Below, one piece after another: positions 1 through 8,336 of a DNA stretch of 27,876 nucleotides. Each line of letters begins with the position of its first letter. The stretch's first letter is position 1. The position numbers and the translations under genes were made by a program. The notes under the pieces were generated by a model. The model had not been told where the DNA came from and did not search any database. It saw nothing but the letters and a program-made list of their open reading frames with translations. The stretch lies in assembly GCA_905203475.1 (NCBI GenBank), contig CAJKWD010000013.1, forward strand, positions 1 to 27,876, written 5' to 3'. Source of the DNA: an uncultured Acholeplasmataceae bacterium. GTDB taxonomy: Bacteria > Bacillota_I > Bacilli_A > RF39 > UBA660.

Positions 1-2171
1 CCATTCAACTTTTAGAAGAACATGAAGATATTCGAACTGATTATCAAAATCATATTTATGAAATTATGATTGATGAGTATCAAGATACTAATGATATTGG
101 AACATATTTTGTATCAATGATTGAAAATAATAATGTATATACAGTAGGGGATGTAAAACAGTCTATTTACCGTTTTCGAAATGCAAATCCTAATATATTT
201 ATGAATAAATTTTATCATTATCAAAAAAATGATGGTGGTAAATTAATTACTCTTTCTAAAAATTTCCGTTCTAGAAAAGAAGTTGTGGATGCAATTAATT
301 TTATTTTTCAAGCTGTTATGGATGAGAAAGTAGGAGGGGTTCATTATTTCAATCAAGAAGAAATGATTTTTGGAAATCTTTCTTACGAGAAAGTAAAAGA
401 TAAAAATACAAATTATGAGCTGGAAGTATTGGATTATTCTTATAAAGAAAGTGAAGAAGCTAAAAGGTATCGCAAAGAAGAAATTGAAGCATTTATGATC
501 GCACAAGATATTAAAAAACGAATTGCTAATCGCGAAATGATTCAAGATAAAGGAGAGTTACGTCCAGTCACTTATTCTGACTTTGCTATATTACAAGACC
601 GTAAAACGAATTTTGATTTATATAAGACTATTTTTACCTATTTAGGAATTCCTATTACTATTCATAAGGATGAATCATTTTATGCGACAGATATTATTTA
701 TACAATGAAAAGTATTATTCAATTAATTGATTGTATCGTCAGAAGAAAAGATACAAAAGAAGCCGTTCTACATCCTTTTTTATCCCTTTCTCGTTCTTTT
801 TTAGGGGGATTTAGTGATGATAGTATCTTCCGTTTATTAAAACGCTCTAAACAAGAGGGAAGAACTATTTTTCAATGTATGCAAGATGAAAGTGATTTTA
901 ATCTTTTATATGAGAAATTAAATCATCTCGCTCATTATTCTAAAACACATACAATTTCATCTTTCATGAGAGAAATTTATCACACCTTTCAACTGTTTGA
1001 TACCGTGATTCAGCTAGGAGATGTGGAACTGAATAGTGACAAGTTAGTATTCCTCTTAAATTTATCTAAAACACTAGAACAAAATGGTTATGACTTAAGA
1101 AAATTAGTAGCATATTTTGAACAACTAGATACCAATACACTAGATGTTAGTTTTGATGTCAAAAAAGAAAGTGGTGTCGATGCCGTCAACTTGATGACTA
1201 TTCATAAATCAAAAGGGCTGGAATTTCCGATTTGTTATTTTTCAGGACTGACAAAATTATTTTCAAAGGCAGATACTAAAGAACGTTTCTTATATCAAAA
1301 AGAATTTGGTATGATTGTTCCATACTTTGACGATGGCGTGCGAGAAACTTTCTATAAAAAATTATTTATCGCCAAAAACGATTTAGATGATATATCAGAA
1401 AAGATACGTGTATTTTATGTTGCCCTTACCAGAGCCAAAGAAAAAATTATTTTAGTAGCACCGATCAGTGATGCCAAAGAAGTAAAACCTTTTATTCAAA
1501 TTGTTCCAGAGAGAATTCGTAAACACTATAAGAGCCTATATGATATTGTTGTATCAATTAAAGAATTATTAACACCATATACAACACACATTTCATTAAA
1601 ACAATTACAATTAACAAAAGAATATGACCAAAGTCACTTTGAAGTGTTAGATACAAAAGTAGTAAAACCTTTAACAAATTTATTATCTATTCACGAAGAA
1701 AAAGAAATACTTGTACATTCTACTTTTTCTCATAAACCAACGAAGATTTCTTTTGAAGATATGGATAAAATGGAAGTAGGAACAAAGATGCATCGATATT
1801 TAGAAATGATGGATTTTCAAAGTCCAGAAGAAAGTCTTTCCTTTTTACACTTAAATGCTTTCGAAGAGAAGAAAATTAAAGCATTCCTACAAACTGATTT
1901 TATGAAACAAATCAATCATTATCAAGTATTCCATGAGTATGAATTTATTCGTACCACGGATGAAGGGGAAAGTAATGGAATTATCGACTTATTGTTAGTG
2001 GGGGAAAAAGATGCCATCATCGTAGATTATAAATTAAAAGAAATTCATAAAAAGGAATATCTAGAACAAGTAAGAGGATATATGAACTATATCAAAGAGA
2101 AATTACATATCCCAGTATCTGGATATTTATATTCTATTTTAGATGAAACATATCTTGCCGTAGAACAGTGA
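1..2171 (+). CDS. addA: AddA helicase-nuclease subunit, 3' part only (5' end outside window)
   Basis: ATP-dependent helicase/nuclease of the AddAB (RexAB) complex, which resects double-strand breaks for RecA loading. The reading frame is open from base 3, so the first ATG inside the window is internal. About 722 residues are present where AddA is usually about 1200, so the Walker A part lies upstream. Visible UvrD-type motifs in order: DEYQDTND (Walker B, right at the edge), GDVKQSIYRFR (motif III), TIHKSKGLEFP (motif V) and VALTRAKEK (motif VI). The C-terminus carries the RecB-family nuclease: GTKMHRYLE, GIIDLLL, IIVDYK and YLEQVRGY supply the expected His, Asp, Asp-x-Lys and Gln-x3-Tyr residues. 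The nuclease therefore looks intact. In this family addB normally precedes addA, so addB is probably just upstream (inference). The stop codon lies inside the terminator hairpin. Confidence 0.93.
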   Translation, partial: IQLLEEHEDIRTDYQNHIYEIMIDEYQDTNDIGTYFVSMIENNNVYTVGDVKQSIYRFRNANPNIFMNKFYHYQKNDGGKLITLSKNFRSRKEVVDAINFIFQAVMDEKVGGVHYFNQEEMIFGNLSYEKVKDKNTNYELEVLDYSYKESEEAKRYRKEEIEAFMIAQDIKKRIANREMIQDKGELRPVTYSDFAILQDRKTNFDLYKTIFTYLGIPITIHKDESFYATDIIYTMKSIIQLIDCIVRRKDTKEAVLHPFLSLSRSFLGGFSDDSIFRLLKRSKQEGRTIFQCMQDESDFNLLYEKLNHLAHYSKTHTISSFMREIYHTFQLFDTVIQLGDVELNSDKLVFLLNLSKTLEQNGYDLRKLVAYFEQLDTNTLDVSFDVKKESGVDAVNLMTIHKSKGLEFPICYFSGLTKLFSKADTKERFLYQKEFGMIVPYFDDGVRETFYKKLFIAKNDLDDISEKIRVFYVALTRAKEKIILVAPISDAKEVKPFIQIVPERIRKHYKSLYDIVVSIKELLTPYTTHISLKQLQLTKEYDQSHFEVLDTKVVKPLTNLLSIHEEKEILVHSTFSHKPTKISFEDMDKMEVGTKMHRYLEMMDFQSPEESLSFLHLNAFEEKKIKAFLQTDFMKQINHYQVFHEYEFIRTTDEGESNGIIDLLLVGEKDAIIVDYKLKEIHKKEYLEQVRGYMNYIKEKLHIPVSGYLYSILDETYLAVEQ

Positions 2172-2187
2172 TACACTGTTCTTTTTT
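2163..2187 (+). terminator. Intrinsic terminator of addA
   Basis: Perfect 8-bp stem GAACAGTG/CACTGTTC with a 3-nt loop, followed by six T. The left arm contains the addA stop codon. Confidence 0.9.
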
Positions 2188-2193
2188 AGAAAA

Positions 2194-2222
2194 TAGACAA
2201 CTTTTAAAATATTTGATATAAT
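2194..2222 (+). promoter_or_regulatory. SigA-type promoter of the RNase J-like gene
   Basis: TAGACA (2194-2199), 17-nt spacer, TATAAT (2217-2222) preceded by TG (extended -10). The first in-frame ATG (2221) lies inside this -10 and so cannot be the translation start. Confidence 0.75.
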
Positions 2223-2265
2223 GTTTAAGTCTTTTAACATGAAAAAAAGAAAGGAGAGATTATTT

Positions 2266-3912
2266 TTGAGTAAAATAAAAATATTTAGTCTTGGTGGATT
2301 AAATGAAAATGGTAAAAATATGTATATTGTAGAAGTCGACCAAGATATTTTTGTATTTGATGCCGGGTTAAAAAATGCAGATGATAATATGTTAGGTGTA
2401 GATTATATTTTACCTAATTATGATTATTTAAAAGAGAATATCGAACATGTCAAAGGGGTATTTATTACGCACGGACATGATGAGCAATTAGGAGCATTAC
2501 CAGATATTTTAAAAGATTTACCAAACTTAAAAATATATGGGACAAAATTTACACTGGAAATATTAAAAGAAGAATTAGATAATTCAGAGATTAAAAATGC
2601 GAAATTGATGGAGATTAAAGCACATCGTAAAATTAATTTTGGAAAGAATAGTGTCTTTCCAATTAGTTTAAGCCATTCTGTACCAGATACAGTAGGATAT
2701 GTTTTAAATACTGATCAAGGTGCGATTGTCTATACGGGTAATTTTATGTTTGATCCTAGTATGGTAGGTAATTATCAAACAGATATTGGAAAACTTGCTT
2801 ATATTGGAAAAAAGGGTGTTTTATGTTTGATGAGTGAATCTCTATATGCACCAAGAAAAGGGTTTACATCACCACAACACCGTATTCAATCTCTTGTCAA
2901 TGAGACATTATATAAATATGAGGGAAGAGTAATTTTCCATGTTTCAAGTACACAATTATACCGTATTCAAGAAATATTTAATTCTATCATGGATACAGAC
3001 CGCAACATCGTGATTATGGGAAGACATTTAGAACACTTAATTCATACAGCAATCGATCAACATTATATGTCATTTGATAAATCACGTATTCAAAATTTAA
3101 AACATTTAAACGATAAAAATATTTTAGTATTAGTATCTGATGAAAGAGAAAAACCATATTCTAATATTAAACGTATTTTAAGAGGATATGATAAATTCTT
3201 AAAATTGACAGATAAAGATACAATTGTATTCGCATCTCCGGTTTATGAGGGAATGGAAAGAACTGTTGCTAAAATATTTGATAATATATCTAAAATTGGA
3301 GCTAATTTCGTAGAAGTATCTGGTAAAAAATATCTTGACCAACATGCTTCTTCTGAAGATTTAATGATGATGATTTCATTAATGCAACCAAAATATTATT
3401 TTCCAGTCATTGGAGAATATCGTCATCAAGTAGAAAATGCCAAGGTAGCACTACAAGTTGGTATGAAAGAAGAAAATATTTTATTAAAATTAAATGGACA
3501 AATCGCAACATTTATCGATGGTAAACTAATCGATAAAAATGAATCTGTAAAAGTAGATGATATTTTAGTAGATGGTAAGACAGTAGGAGATGTTGGAGAA
3601 CTGGTATTAAAAGATCGTGAACTTTTAAGTGATAATGGGATTGTAATTGTCAGTGCTACAATCGATCGTACGACAAAACAAATTTTAGCTGGCCCAGAAA
3701 TTTTAACCCGTGGCTTTATTTATGTAAAAGATAACATTGATTTAATTAAAGAAGCTGAAAAGATTTCTTTAGAAGTCATTAATGAGAATACAAAACCAAA
3801 TTATATTGAATTCAATAAAATCAAAGCTGGTATTCGCGATAAGTTAGGAAAATACTTATATCAAGAAACAGAATGTAAGCCGATGATTTTAATTGTTGTT
3901 CAAGAAGTTTAA
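2266..3912 (+). CDS. rnjB: RNase J2-like protein (beta-lactamase/beta-CASP fold) with eroded catalytic motifs
   Basis: RNase J-family protein of 548 residues (family about 555). The start is taken as TTG at 2266, placed after AAAGGAGAG; the upstream ATG at 2221 overlaps the promoter. N-terminal metallo-beta-lactamase fold (SLGGLNENGKNMY, DAGLKNADDNMLGVDY), beta-CASP insertion, then the conserved RNase J C-terminal region (DGKTVGDVGELVLKDR, GPEILTRGF). The metal motif HxHxDH reads HGHDEQ (residues 69-74), so the last Asp-His is lost. The usual TGDFxFD reads TGNFMFD, and the PVHGEYR His is Ile (PVIGEYR). RNase J2 proteins of Bacilli are known to be weak or inactive partners of J1. I infer the same non-catalytic or scaffold role here, with an active J1 elsewhere in the genome. 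The dimerisation end is well preserved. Confidence 0.85.
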   Translation: MSKIKIFSLGGLNENGKNMYIVEVDQDIFVFDAGLKNADDNMLGVDYILPNYDYLKENIEHVKGVFITHGHDEQLGALPDILKDLPNLKIYGTKFTLEILKEELDNSEIKNAKLMEIKAHRKINFGKNSVFPISLSHSVPDTVGYVLNTDQGAIVYTGNFMFDPSMVGNYQTDIGKLAYIGKKGVLCLMSESLYAPRKGFTSPQHRIQSLVNETLYKYEGRVIFHVSSTQLYRIQEIFNSIMDTDRNIVIMGRHLEHLIHTAIDQHYMSFDKSRIQNLKHLNDKNILVLVSDEREKPYSNIKRILRGYDKFLKLTDKDTIVFASPVYEGMERTVAKIFDNISKIGANFVEVSGKKYLDQHASSEDLMMMISLMQPKYYFPVIGEYRHQVENAKVALQVGMKEENILLKLNGQIATFIDGKLIDKNESVKVDDILVDGKTVGDVGELVLKDRELLSDNGIVIVSATIDRTTKQILAGPEILTRGFIYVKDNIDLIKEAEKISLEVINENTKPNYIEFNKIKAGIRDKLGKYLYQETECKPMILIVVQEV

Positions 3913-3941
3913 AAGCAATAGTATGTTCTATTGCTTTTTAT
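3911..3941 (+). terminator. Intrinsic terminator of the RNase J2-like gene
   Basis: 10-bp perfect stem AAAAGCAATA/TATTGCTTTT, 8-nt loop, then a T-rich run. The stem starts within the stop codon. Confidence 0.88.
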
Positions 3942-3986
3942 TTTGCAATTTCTATTTCGTAATAGATACAAATGTGCGATAGGTCT

Positions 3987-4014
3987 TTGAGAAGTATTTG
4001 AAATGTGTTATAAT
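3987..4014 (+). promoter_or_regulatory. Promoter of miaB
   Basis: TTGAGA (3987-3992), 16-nt spacer, TATAAT (4009-4014) with an extended -10 TGT directly in front. It rules out the upstream TTG at 3998 as the miaB start. Confidence 0.7.
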
Positions 4015-4036
4015 ACACAAGGAAGTTGGTGATAAA

Positions 4037-5458
4037 ATGAAACTACCAAATTTAATGGAAGCAAAAAAGCGTACCAATGAAAAGGTAAAAACAAAGACAA
4101 ATGAATATATTTTAACCCATGAATTACAACATTTAGGAGAAGGGTTATTCTATTATGTAAAGACATATGGTTGTCAGATGAATGAACACGATAGTGAGAA
4201 TATTAAAGCTATTTTAGAGGATATGGGATATAAAGAAGCAACGAGTATGGAAACTGCGGATCTAGTTATTTTAAATACATGCGCAATTCGTGAAAATGCT
4301 CATAATAAGGTATTTGGAATGATTGGTAGATTAAAACATGCGAAAGAAACGAATCCTAATCTAATGATTGCTGTTTGTGGTTGTATGGCTCAAGAAGAGC
4401 ATGTTGTAGAAGAAATTATGAAGAAGTATAAAGCAGTTGATTTAGTATTTGGAACTCATAATATCTATCATTTACCACAACTATTACAAAAAGCTTTAGA
4501 GAAAAAAGGCCAAGAGATTGAAGTATATAGTATGGAAGGGGATGTCATTGAAAATATTCCAACCAAACGTGATAATCCATATAAAGCATGGGTAAATATT
4601 CAATATGGATGTGATAAATTCTGTACTTACTGTATTGTCCCTTATACAAGAGGAAAACAGAGAAGTAGAGAAAAAGAATATATTATCGATGAAGTAAAAC
4701 AATTAGTAGAAGATGGATACTTAGAAGTGACTTTATTAGGACAAAATGTCAATGCTTATGGAAAAGATTTATACGACGATTATACAATGGCAAACTTATT
4801 AGAAGATGTTTCTAAGACAGGAATTAAACGTCTTCGTTTCGTAACGAGTCATCCATGGGATTTTACCGATGAAATGATTGATGTCATCGCAAAATATGAT
4901 AATATTATGCCATATATTCATCTACCTTTACAAAGTGGAAGTGATCGTATTTTAAAATTAATGGGACGTCGTTATACAAAAGAATCTTATTTAGAACTAT
5001 ATCATAAACTAAAAGAAAGAATTCCAAACTGTTCTATTACCACAGATATTATTGTTGGATTTCCAGGAGAAACAGAAGAAGACTTCAAAGATACATTAGA
5101 AGTCGTAAAAGAATGTAAATATGATTCTGCTTATACATTTATCTTTTCTCCACGTATTGGAACACCAGCAGCAAAAATGAAAGATGATACTCCATTAGAA
5201 GTAAAAGAAAAGAGATTATATGAACTGAATGAATTAGTTAATCAATATGCGAAAGAAGCTAACGAGAGATATGTTGGTAAAACAGTTCCAGTTTTAATAG
5301 AAGGAATTAGTGGTAATAATAAAAACATGGTTATGGGATATACCGATACTCAAAAACTAGTGAATGTAAATGCTAGTAGAGAAACAATTGGAACAATTGT
5401 TCCAGTTAAAATAAAAGAAGCTAGAACATGGAGTTTAAATGGAGAAGTGGTAGAGTAA
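4037..5458 (+). CDS. miaB: tRNA-2-methylthio-N6-dimethylallyladenosine synthase
   Basis: Radical-SAM methylthiotransferase that converts i6A37 to ms2i6A37 in tRNAs reading UNN codons. 473 residues from the ATG at 4037, chosen because the in-frame TTG at 3998 lies within the promoter; GGTGAT just upstream matches the 3' half of an extended Shine-Dalgarno. The N-terminal MTTase domain has its three cluster cysteines (KTYGCQMNEHDS, LNTCAIRENA, VCGCMAQEE). The radical-SAM CxxxCxxC is in YGCDKFCTYCIVPYTRG, and a TRAM domain closes the protein (GKTVPVLIEG to the end). The length and all six cysteines fit MiaB rather than MtaB or RimO. Its own promoter and terminator suggest a monocistronic gene. 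Confidence 0.95.
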   Translation: MKLPNLMEAKKRTNEKVKTKTNEYILTHELQHLGEGLFYYVKTYGCQMNEHDSENIKAILEDMGYKEATSMETADLVILNTCAIRENAHNKVFGMIGRLKHAKETNPNLMIAVCGCMAQEEHVVEEIMKKYKAVDLVFGTHNIYHLPQLLQKALEKKGQEIEVYSMEGDVIENIPTKRDNPYKAWVNIQYGCDKFCTYCIVPYTRGKQRSREKEYIIDEVKQLVEDGYLEVTLLGQNVNAYGKDLYDDYTMANLLEDVSKTGIKRLRFVTSHPWDFTDEMIDVIAKYDNIMPYIHLPLQSGSDRILKLMGRRYTKESYLELYHKLKERIPNCSITTDIIVGFPGETEEDFKDTLEVVKECKYDSAYTFIFSPRIGTPAAKMKDDTPLEVKEKRLYELNELVNQYAKEANERYVGKTVPVLIEGISGNNKNMVMGYTDTQKLVNVNASRETIGTIVPVKIKEARTWSLNGEVVE

Positions 5459-5477
5459 TCTACCTTTCTTTTTTTAT
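5449..5477 (+). terminator. Terminator of miaB
   Basis: 6-bp stem GGTAGA/TCTACC with a GTAA loop and a following T-rich run. The stop codon forms part of the loop. Confidence 0.75.
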
Positions 5478-5483
5478 ATATGT

Positions 5484-5489
5484 TATAAT
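5484..5489 (+). promoter_or_regulatory. -10 element of the lipoprotein gene
   Basis: TATAAT with extended TGT in front, 16 nt before the start codon. No good -35 is visible, since the region upstream is the miaB T-run. Confidence 0.5.
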
Positions 5490-5504
5490 GAATATGGTGA
5501 TACT

Positions 5505-6218
5505 ATGAAAAAAATAGGATTATTATTATTACTTTCGCTATTATTAACAGCTTGTGGAACAAGTCCCAAACAAATTGTAAATGAAGCGATAAAAAAACTA
5601 GAGTTAGTAGATACTTATCAGGAAACATTAACTGCTAAAGAAGAAGTAAAAGTATTAAATAAAGTAAATAAAAGAACAATTATATGGAAAAAAGAAAAAG
5701 ACCTGGAACACCAAGTTGAAAGAATCAATACCAAAGTTACAAAAAATAAGGAATTATTAGAACAAGAAGAATATTACTATGATGTAAAGAAAAAAACAAT
5801 GTATTTGCAAGATGAAGTAACTAATGAATGGATGAAAGAACAAGAAAATAGTCAAGATATATTAGATTATTCTATTCTAACAGCAAATGATGTGAAAGTA
5901 GAAGAAGTAAAGACAAATAAGACTGGTATCCGTAAATATAAAATAGAATTATCAGAGGAAGATATGAAACGTTTATTTTATAGAAATATCAATGAAGAGT
6001 ATGTCAGTATGATTATCAATCAAAAAGGTACAATTTATTTATATGTTAGTACAACAACGGGATATTTAACTCAAATTGATATTGATTTAACGAATCTTGT
6101 AGATATGCAAGATCCCGATTCTAACTGTGAAAAAATGAAATTAGAAATCAAATATCAGGAATATAATAATTTAGATCCCATTGAAATTCCTGATTATGTT
6201 TTAAAAACTGCTCAATAA
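5505..6218 (+). CDS. Uncharacterised lipoprotein
   Basis: 237-residue exported lipoprotein. The N-terminus is a lipoprotein signal: MKK, a leucine run, then lipobox LTAC with the lipidated Cys at residue 17. The mature part is Lys/Glu-rich and looks beta-rich, with Tyr-containing strands and no membrane segment (YYYDVKKKTMYLQDE, YVSTTTGYLTQIDIDL). The overall pattern recalls the LolA/LppX-like or DUF6612-type lipoproteins of Bacillota, but I do not recognise the family with certainty. The start is supported by GGTGAT three bases before ATG. It sits alone between miaB and a convergent tRNA gene, so context says little about its job. Confidence 0.75.
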   Translation: MKKIGLLLLLSLLLTACGTSPKQIVNEAIKKLELVDTYQETLTAKEEVKVLNKVNKRTIIWKKEKDLEHQVERINTKVTKNKELLEQEEYYYDVKKKTMYLQDEVTNEWMKEQENSQDILDYSILTANDVKVEEVKTNKTGIRKYKIELSEEDMKRLFYRNINEEYVSMIINQKGTIYLYVSTTTGYLTQIDIDLTNLVDMQDPDSNCEKMKLEIKYQEYNNLDPIEIPDYVLKTAQ

Positions 6219-6232
6219 TAAGGTAAAAAAAA

Positions 6233-6258
6233 GAACAAGACATAATGTCTTGTTTTTT
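6233..6258. terminator. Bidirectional terminator between the lipoprotein and tRNA-Arg
   Basis: 9-bp stem AACAAGACA/TGTCTTGTT, loop TAA. It has an A-run on the left and a T-run on the right, so it can end transcripts from both convergent genes. Confidence 0.85.
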
Positions 6259-6264
6259 CATAAG

Positions 6265-6341
<77 letters not shown>

Positions 6342-6361
6342 GTCTTGTTTCACAACAAGAC
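6342..6361 (-). repeat. Inverted repeat abutting the tRNA-Arg 5' end
   Basis: 8-bp perfect stem GTCTTGTT/AACAAGAC with a 4-nt loop, immediately upstream of the tRNA 5' end. The same octamer forms the terminator stem on the other side of the tRNA, so the tRNA is bracketed by related hairpins. Confidence 0.7.
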
Positions 6362-6362
6362 A

Positions 6363-6391
6363 ATTATACTACAGGATCTCTTATTAATCAA
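6363..6391 (-). promoter_or_regulatory. Promoter of tRNA-Arg
   Basis: On the minus strand TTGATT, 17 nt, TATAAT. It overlaps the last codons of the upstream germination gene, so the tRNA can be made independently of it. Confidence 0.65.
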
Positions 6392-7355
6392 GGGTTTTTA
6401 AAACAGTTTTACAAATTTCCTCATTTCCTACTTCAAATGAAACTTGACTGACATCATAGTTATCTTGAATTGATAAAGCAATTGTATAGATAACTTCTTC
6501 TAAAATAGGCTCTTCTTCTAAATGTGTTAATATATTTTGATTGAATTGTAATGTGAAAGTATCATCTTCAATATTGGCTGCTTCTAATTTTGTATTACTG
6601 TCTAAATAACTCATTAAATTACTATGATATACTTGGCTACTAGATAATTCATCAATAATAATTTTTACTTTTTCTCTGTTATCATTCACATATTTTGTGA
6701 CAGGCACATAATATTGTTCTTGATTATATTCTTTTAAAAAATATACAATAACGCTTTGAATATTATCTGTATTCGTAATATCAAATGTTTTATTAATCCC
6801 AAAATTACGATCTAATGTAGCAGGTATATAAGTCTTTGATTTTGGTAAATAGGTAAGAGTATCCCCATTCATATAAATAATTACCTGTTTTACATTTTTA
6901 TTACTTGTAGCAGTAAAGACAATTGCTTCGATAATTTTTTCTTCCATATCCGCTTTGACATCTAATAATTCACTAGAAAAATTGATTTTATAGACACCAT
7001 TTTCAAAAGAACTACTAATAATCTTTGTATCACTAGGGATAATGGCCTGAAAACCATTCGGTACCTTACTTTCATTCACTCCATCTTTAATTAGTACGGA
7101 TATCGCATCTGTTACTTGTCTATTAATATCATTTTCATCTAATACACTACTCACATATTCTGTTTTGCCTAACATACCATCTTGGTCCATTAAAAAAACA
7201 GTTTTTAAATTTTCATTTTGAGTTACATAATTTACTTCTTGTTTCACATCTTTTAACGTATAAATAGTATCTTTTGGTATCATATAAATTAAAAATAGGG
7301 CAAACAAACAAAGACTACTCACGAGAATTTTTTTTGTAATCATTTTCTTTAACAT
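6384..7355 (-). CDS. gerM: GerM-like sporulation/germination protein with two GerMN domains
   Basis: 323-residue membrane-anchored protein. One N-terminal transmembrane segment (about residues 10-27, LVSSLCLFALFLIYMI) is followed by an extracytoplasmic part with two GerMN-type repeats. The first spans roughly residues 85-180 and contains INFSSELLDV. The second spans roughly residues 200-315 and contains YYVPVTKYV and LQFNQNIL. Two tandem GerMN domains at this length match GerM of Bacillus (about 366 aa), which acts at the septum/forespore interface during sporulation. The Bacillus protein is a lipoprotein, but no lipobox is visible here. RBS AGAGGTGG precedes the ATG. It lies downstream of gerE behind a hairpin terminator, in a block of sporulation genes, which supports the call. 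Confidence 0.85.
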   Translation of the reverse strand: MLKKMITKKILVSSLCLFALFLIYMIPKDTIYTLKDVKQEVNYVTQNENLKTVFLMDQDGMLGKTEYVSSVLDENDINRQVTDAISVLIKDGVNESKVPNGFQAIIPSDTKIISSSFENGVYKINFSSELLDVKADMEEKIIEAIVFTATSNKNVKQVIIYMNGDTLTYLPKSKTYIPATLDRNFGINKTFDITNTDNIQSVIVYFLKEYNQEQYYVPVTKYVNDNREKVKIIIDELSSSQVYHSNLMSYLDSNTKLEAANIEDDTFTLQFNQNILTHLEEEPILEEVIYTIALSIQDNYDVSQVSFEVGNEEICKTVLKTLD

Positions 7356-7381
7356 AGTCCACCTCTGATAGAAGTATATGA

Positions 7382-7409
7382 AAAAAATCGCTATTTCATG
7401 CGATTTTTT
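7382..7409 (-). terminator. Terminator after gerE
   Basis: 10-bp stem AAAAAATCGC/GCGATTTTTT with an 8-nt loop. The gerE stop codon overlaps one arm and the minus-strand T-run follows. Only about 26 bp then remain before gerM, so gerM may depend on read-through or on a promoter near this hairpin. Confidence 0.75.
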
Positions 7410-7614
7410 AAACAGTTATTTCGCCAAGCTTTAATAGTTCAACAATAGCACTTGCTCTTCCTTTTACGCCTAATTTCTGCATCACATTAGAAATATGATT
7501 GCGGACTGTTTTTTCGCTAATCCCCAATTTGTTTGCGATATCTTGCGTTGAATTATTTTGAATTAAAAGATCAAATACTTCTTTCTCTCGTTTGGTTAGA
7601 ATACTCTTTTTCAT
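7408..7614 (-). CDS. gerE: GerE, LuxR-type HTH regulator of late mother-cell sporulation genes
   Basis: 68-residue protein consisting only of a LuxR/GerE helix-turn-helix: LTKREKEVFDLL, then the recognition part GISEKTVRNHISNVMQKLGV, ending shortly after. Bacillus GerE is 74 aa with the same layout and acts with SigK to switch coat genes on or off. Stand-alone LuxR-type HTH proteins this short are rare apart from GerE, and the neighbouring spoIIIAH and gerM genes support the identification. The start ATG follows a GAGGT Shine-Dalgarno by five bases. A SigK-like -10 lies upstream. Confidence 0.88.
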   Translation of the reverse strand: MKKSILTKREKEVFDLLIQNNSTQDIANKLGISEKTVRNHISNVMQKLGVKGRASAIVELLKLGEITV

Positions 7615-7658
7615 AATACCTCACTTCCATACTTGGGGTGGAAATTATTTCTTCATAG

Positions 7659-7667
7659 TATTTTATG
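7659..7667 (-). promoter_or_regulatory. Possible SigK-type -10 element of gerE
   Basis: On the minus strand CATAAAATA fits the SigK -10 pattern CATAnnnTA, with CACT about 15 nt upstream as a possible -35. Bacillus gerE is known to be SigK-dependent. Short, degenerate motif, so tentative. Confidence 0.35.
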
Positions 7668-7721
7668 TAAAAAGAATAAAACAGTGCGTGTCATTTATCT
7701 AATGAAAAGAGAAATATTCAT

Positions 7722-7742
7722 AAAAAAAGACATATCGTCTTT
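7722..7742 (-). terminator. Terminator after spoIIIAH
   Basis: 6-bp stem AAAGAC/GTCTTT with 5-nt loop at the spoIIIAH stop, followed on the minus strand by a T-run. Confidence 0.7.
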
Positions 7743-8262
7743 ATTTTTGAAATTTGACAGAGATATACATCTTATCATCAAAATTAGATTGAACACTACG
7801 CATAATATTATTAGCACTCTTTTTATCTAATTTTTCTGTATTAACAACCACACGAATTTGATCACCATCGATTTTCACAAAACTATTTAATTTAAATTCT
7901 TCTTTTATTTTTTTCTCAATTGTCTCTTCTTTTCCTCTTACAGAATTTAGCTCTTTCATTCGTTCAAAAGCATCATTTTTTTCTTCACTGGTGGCATCCT
8001 TACTCGTAAGTACTGATTTTAATTCATCCATTTTTTTCACCATTTCATCATTTGCTTCCACACGAAGAGATGTAAGTAAATCACTTTCTTTCATTGTCAC
8101 CTTTGTTTTTTCTTCTTTCTTTGTTGTCTTTTTTTCTTCTGTTTTAGAATTATTCATATTATTTCCTAAAAGTAATTCACTTGGCATGGTGATGTAATAA
8201 ATACTTAAGACTAAAATTAAACTAAATAGTGTTAAAAACCAAATACTTTTCTTATTAATCAT
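7741..8262 (-). CDS. spoIIIAH: SpoIIIAH, mother-cell side of the SpoIIQ-SpoIIIAH feeding-tube channel
   Basis: 173-residue protein with an N-terminal membrane anchor (residues 7-26; the pattern KKSIWFLTLFSLILVLSIYY is typical of SpoIIIAH). A Lys/Glu/Thr-rich linker follows, then a coiled helical region, then a C-terminal ring-building (YscJ/FliF-like) domain ending IDGDQIRVVVNTEKL...ANNIMRSV. In Bacillus it is the last gene of spoIIIAA-AH and binds forespore SpoIIQ across the septal space. Here it is separated from the rest of that operon: the divergent neighbour is htpG, with no spoIIIAG upstream. Strong RBS AGGAGGGA six bases before the ATG. Confidence 0.88.
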   Translation of the reverse strand: MINKKSIWFLTLFSLILVLSIYYITMPSELLLGNNMNNSKTEEKKTTKKEEKTKVTMKESDLLTSLRVEANDEMVKKMDELKSVLTSKDATSEEKNDAFERMKELNSVRGKEETIEKKIKEEFKLNSFVKIDGDQIRVVVNTEKLDKKSANNIMRSVQSNFDDKMYISVKFQK

Positions 8263-8289
8263 TCTATCCCTCCTGGACTTTACTAATAC

Positions 8290-8297
8290 ACTATATG
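8290..8297 (-). promoter_or_regulatory. Possible SigE/SigG -10 element of spoIIIAH
   Basis: Minus-strand CATATAGT matches the SigE -10 consensus CATACAnT at most positions, 28 bp upstream of the start codon. The -35 is unclear. Low confidence. Confidence 0.3.
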
Positions 8298-8336
8298 TAT
8301 TGATTTGAATAATAGAACAAATTATTTCAAGTCACG

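Noticed and set aside
7991..8197. Plus-strand open frame inside spoIIIAH
   Set aside because: Antisense of a low-complexity Lys/Glu/Thr linker in a recognised gene.
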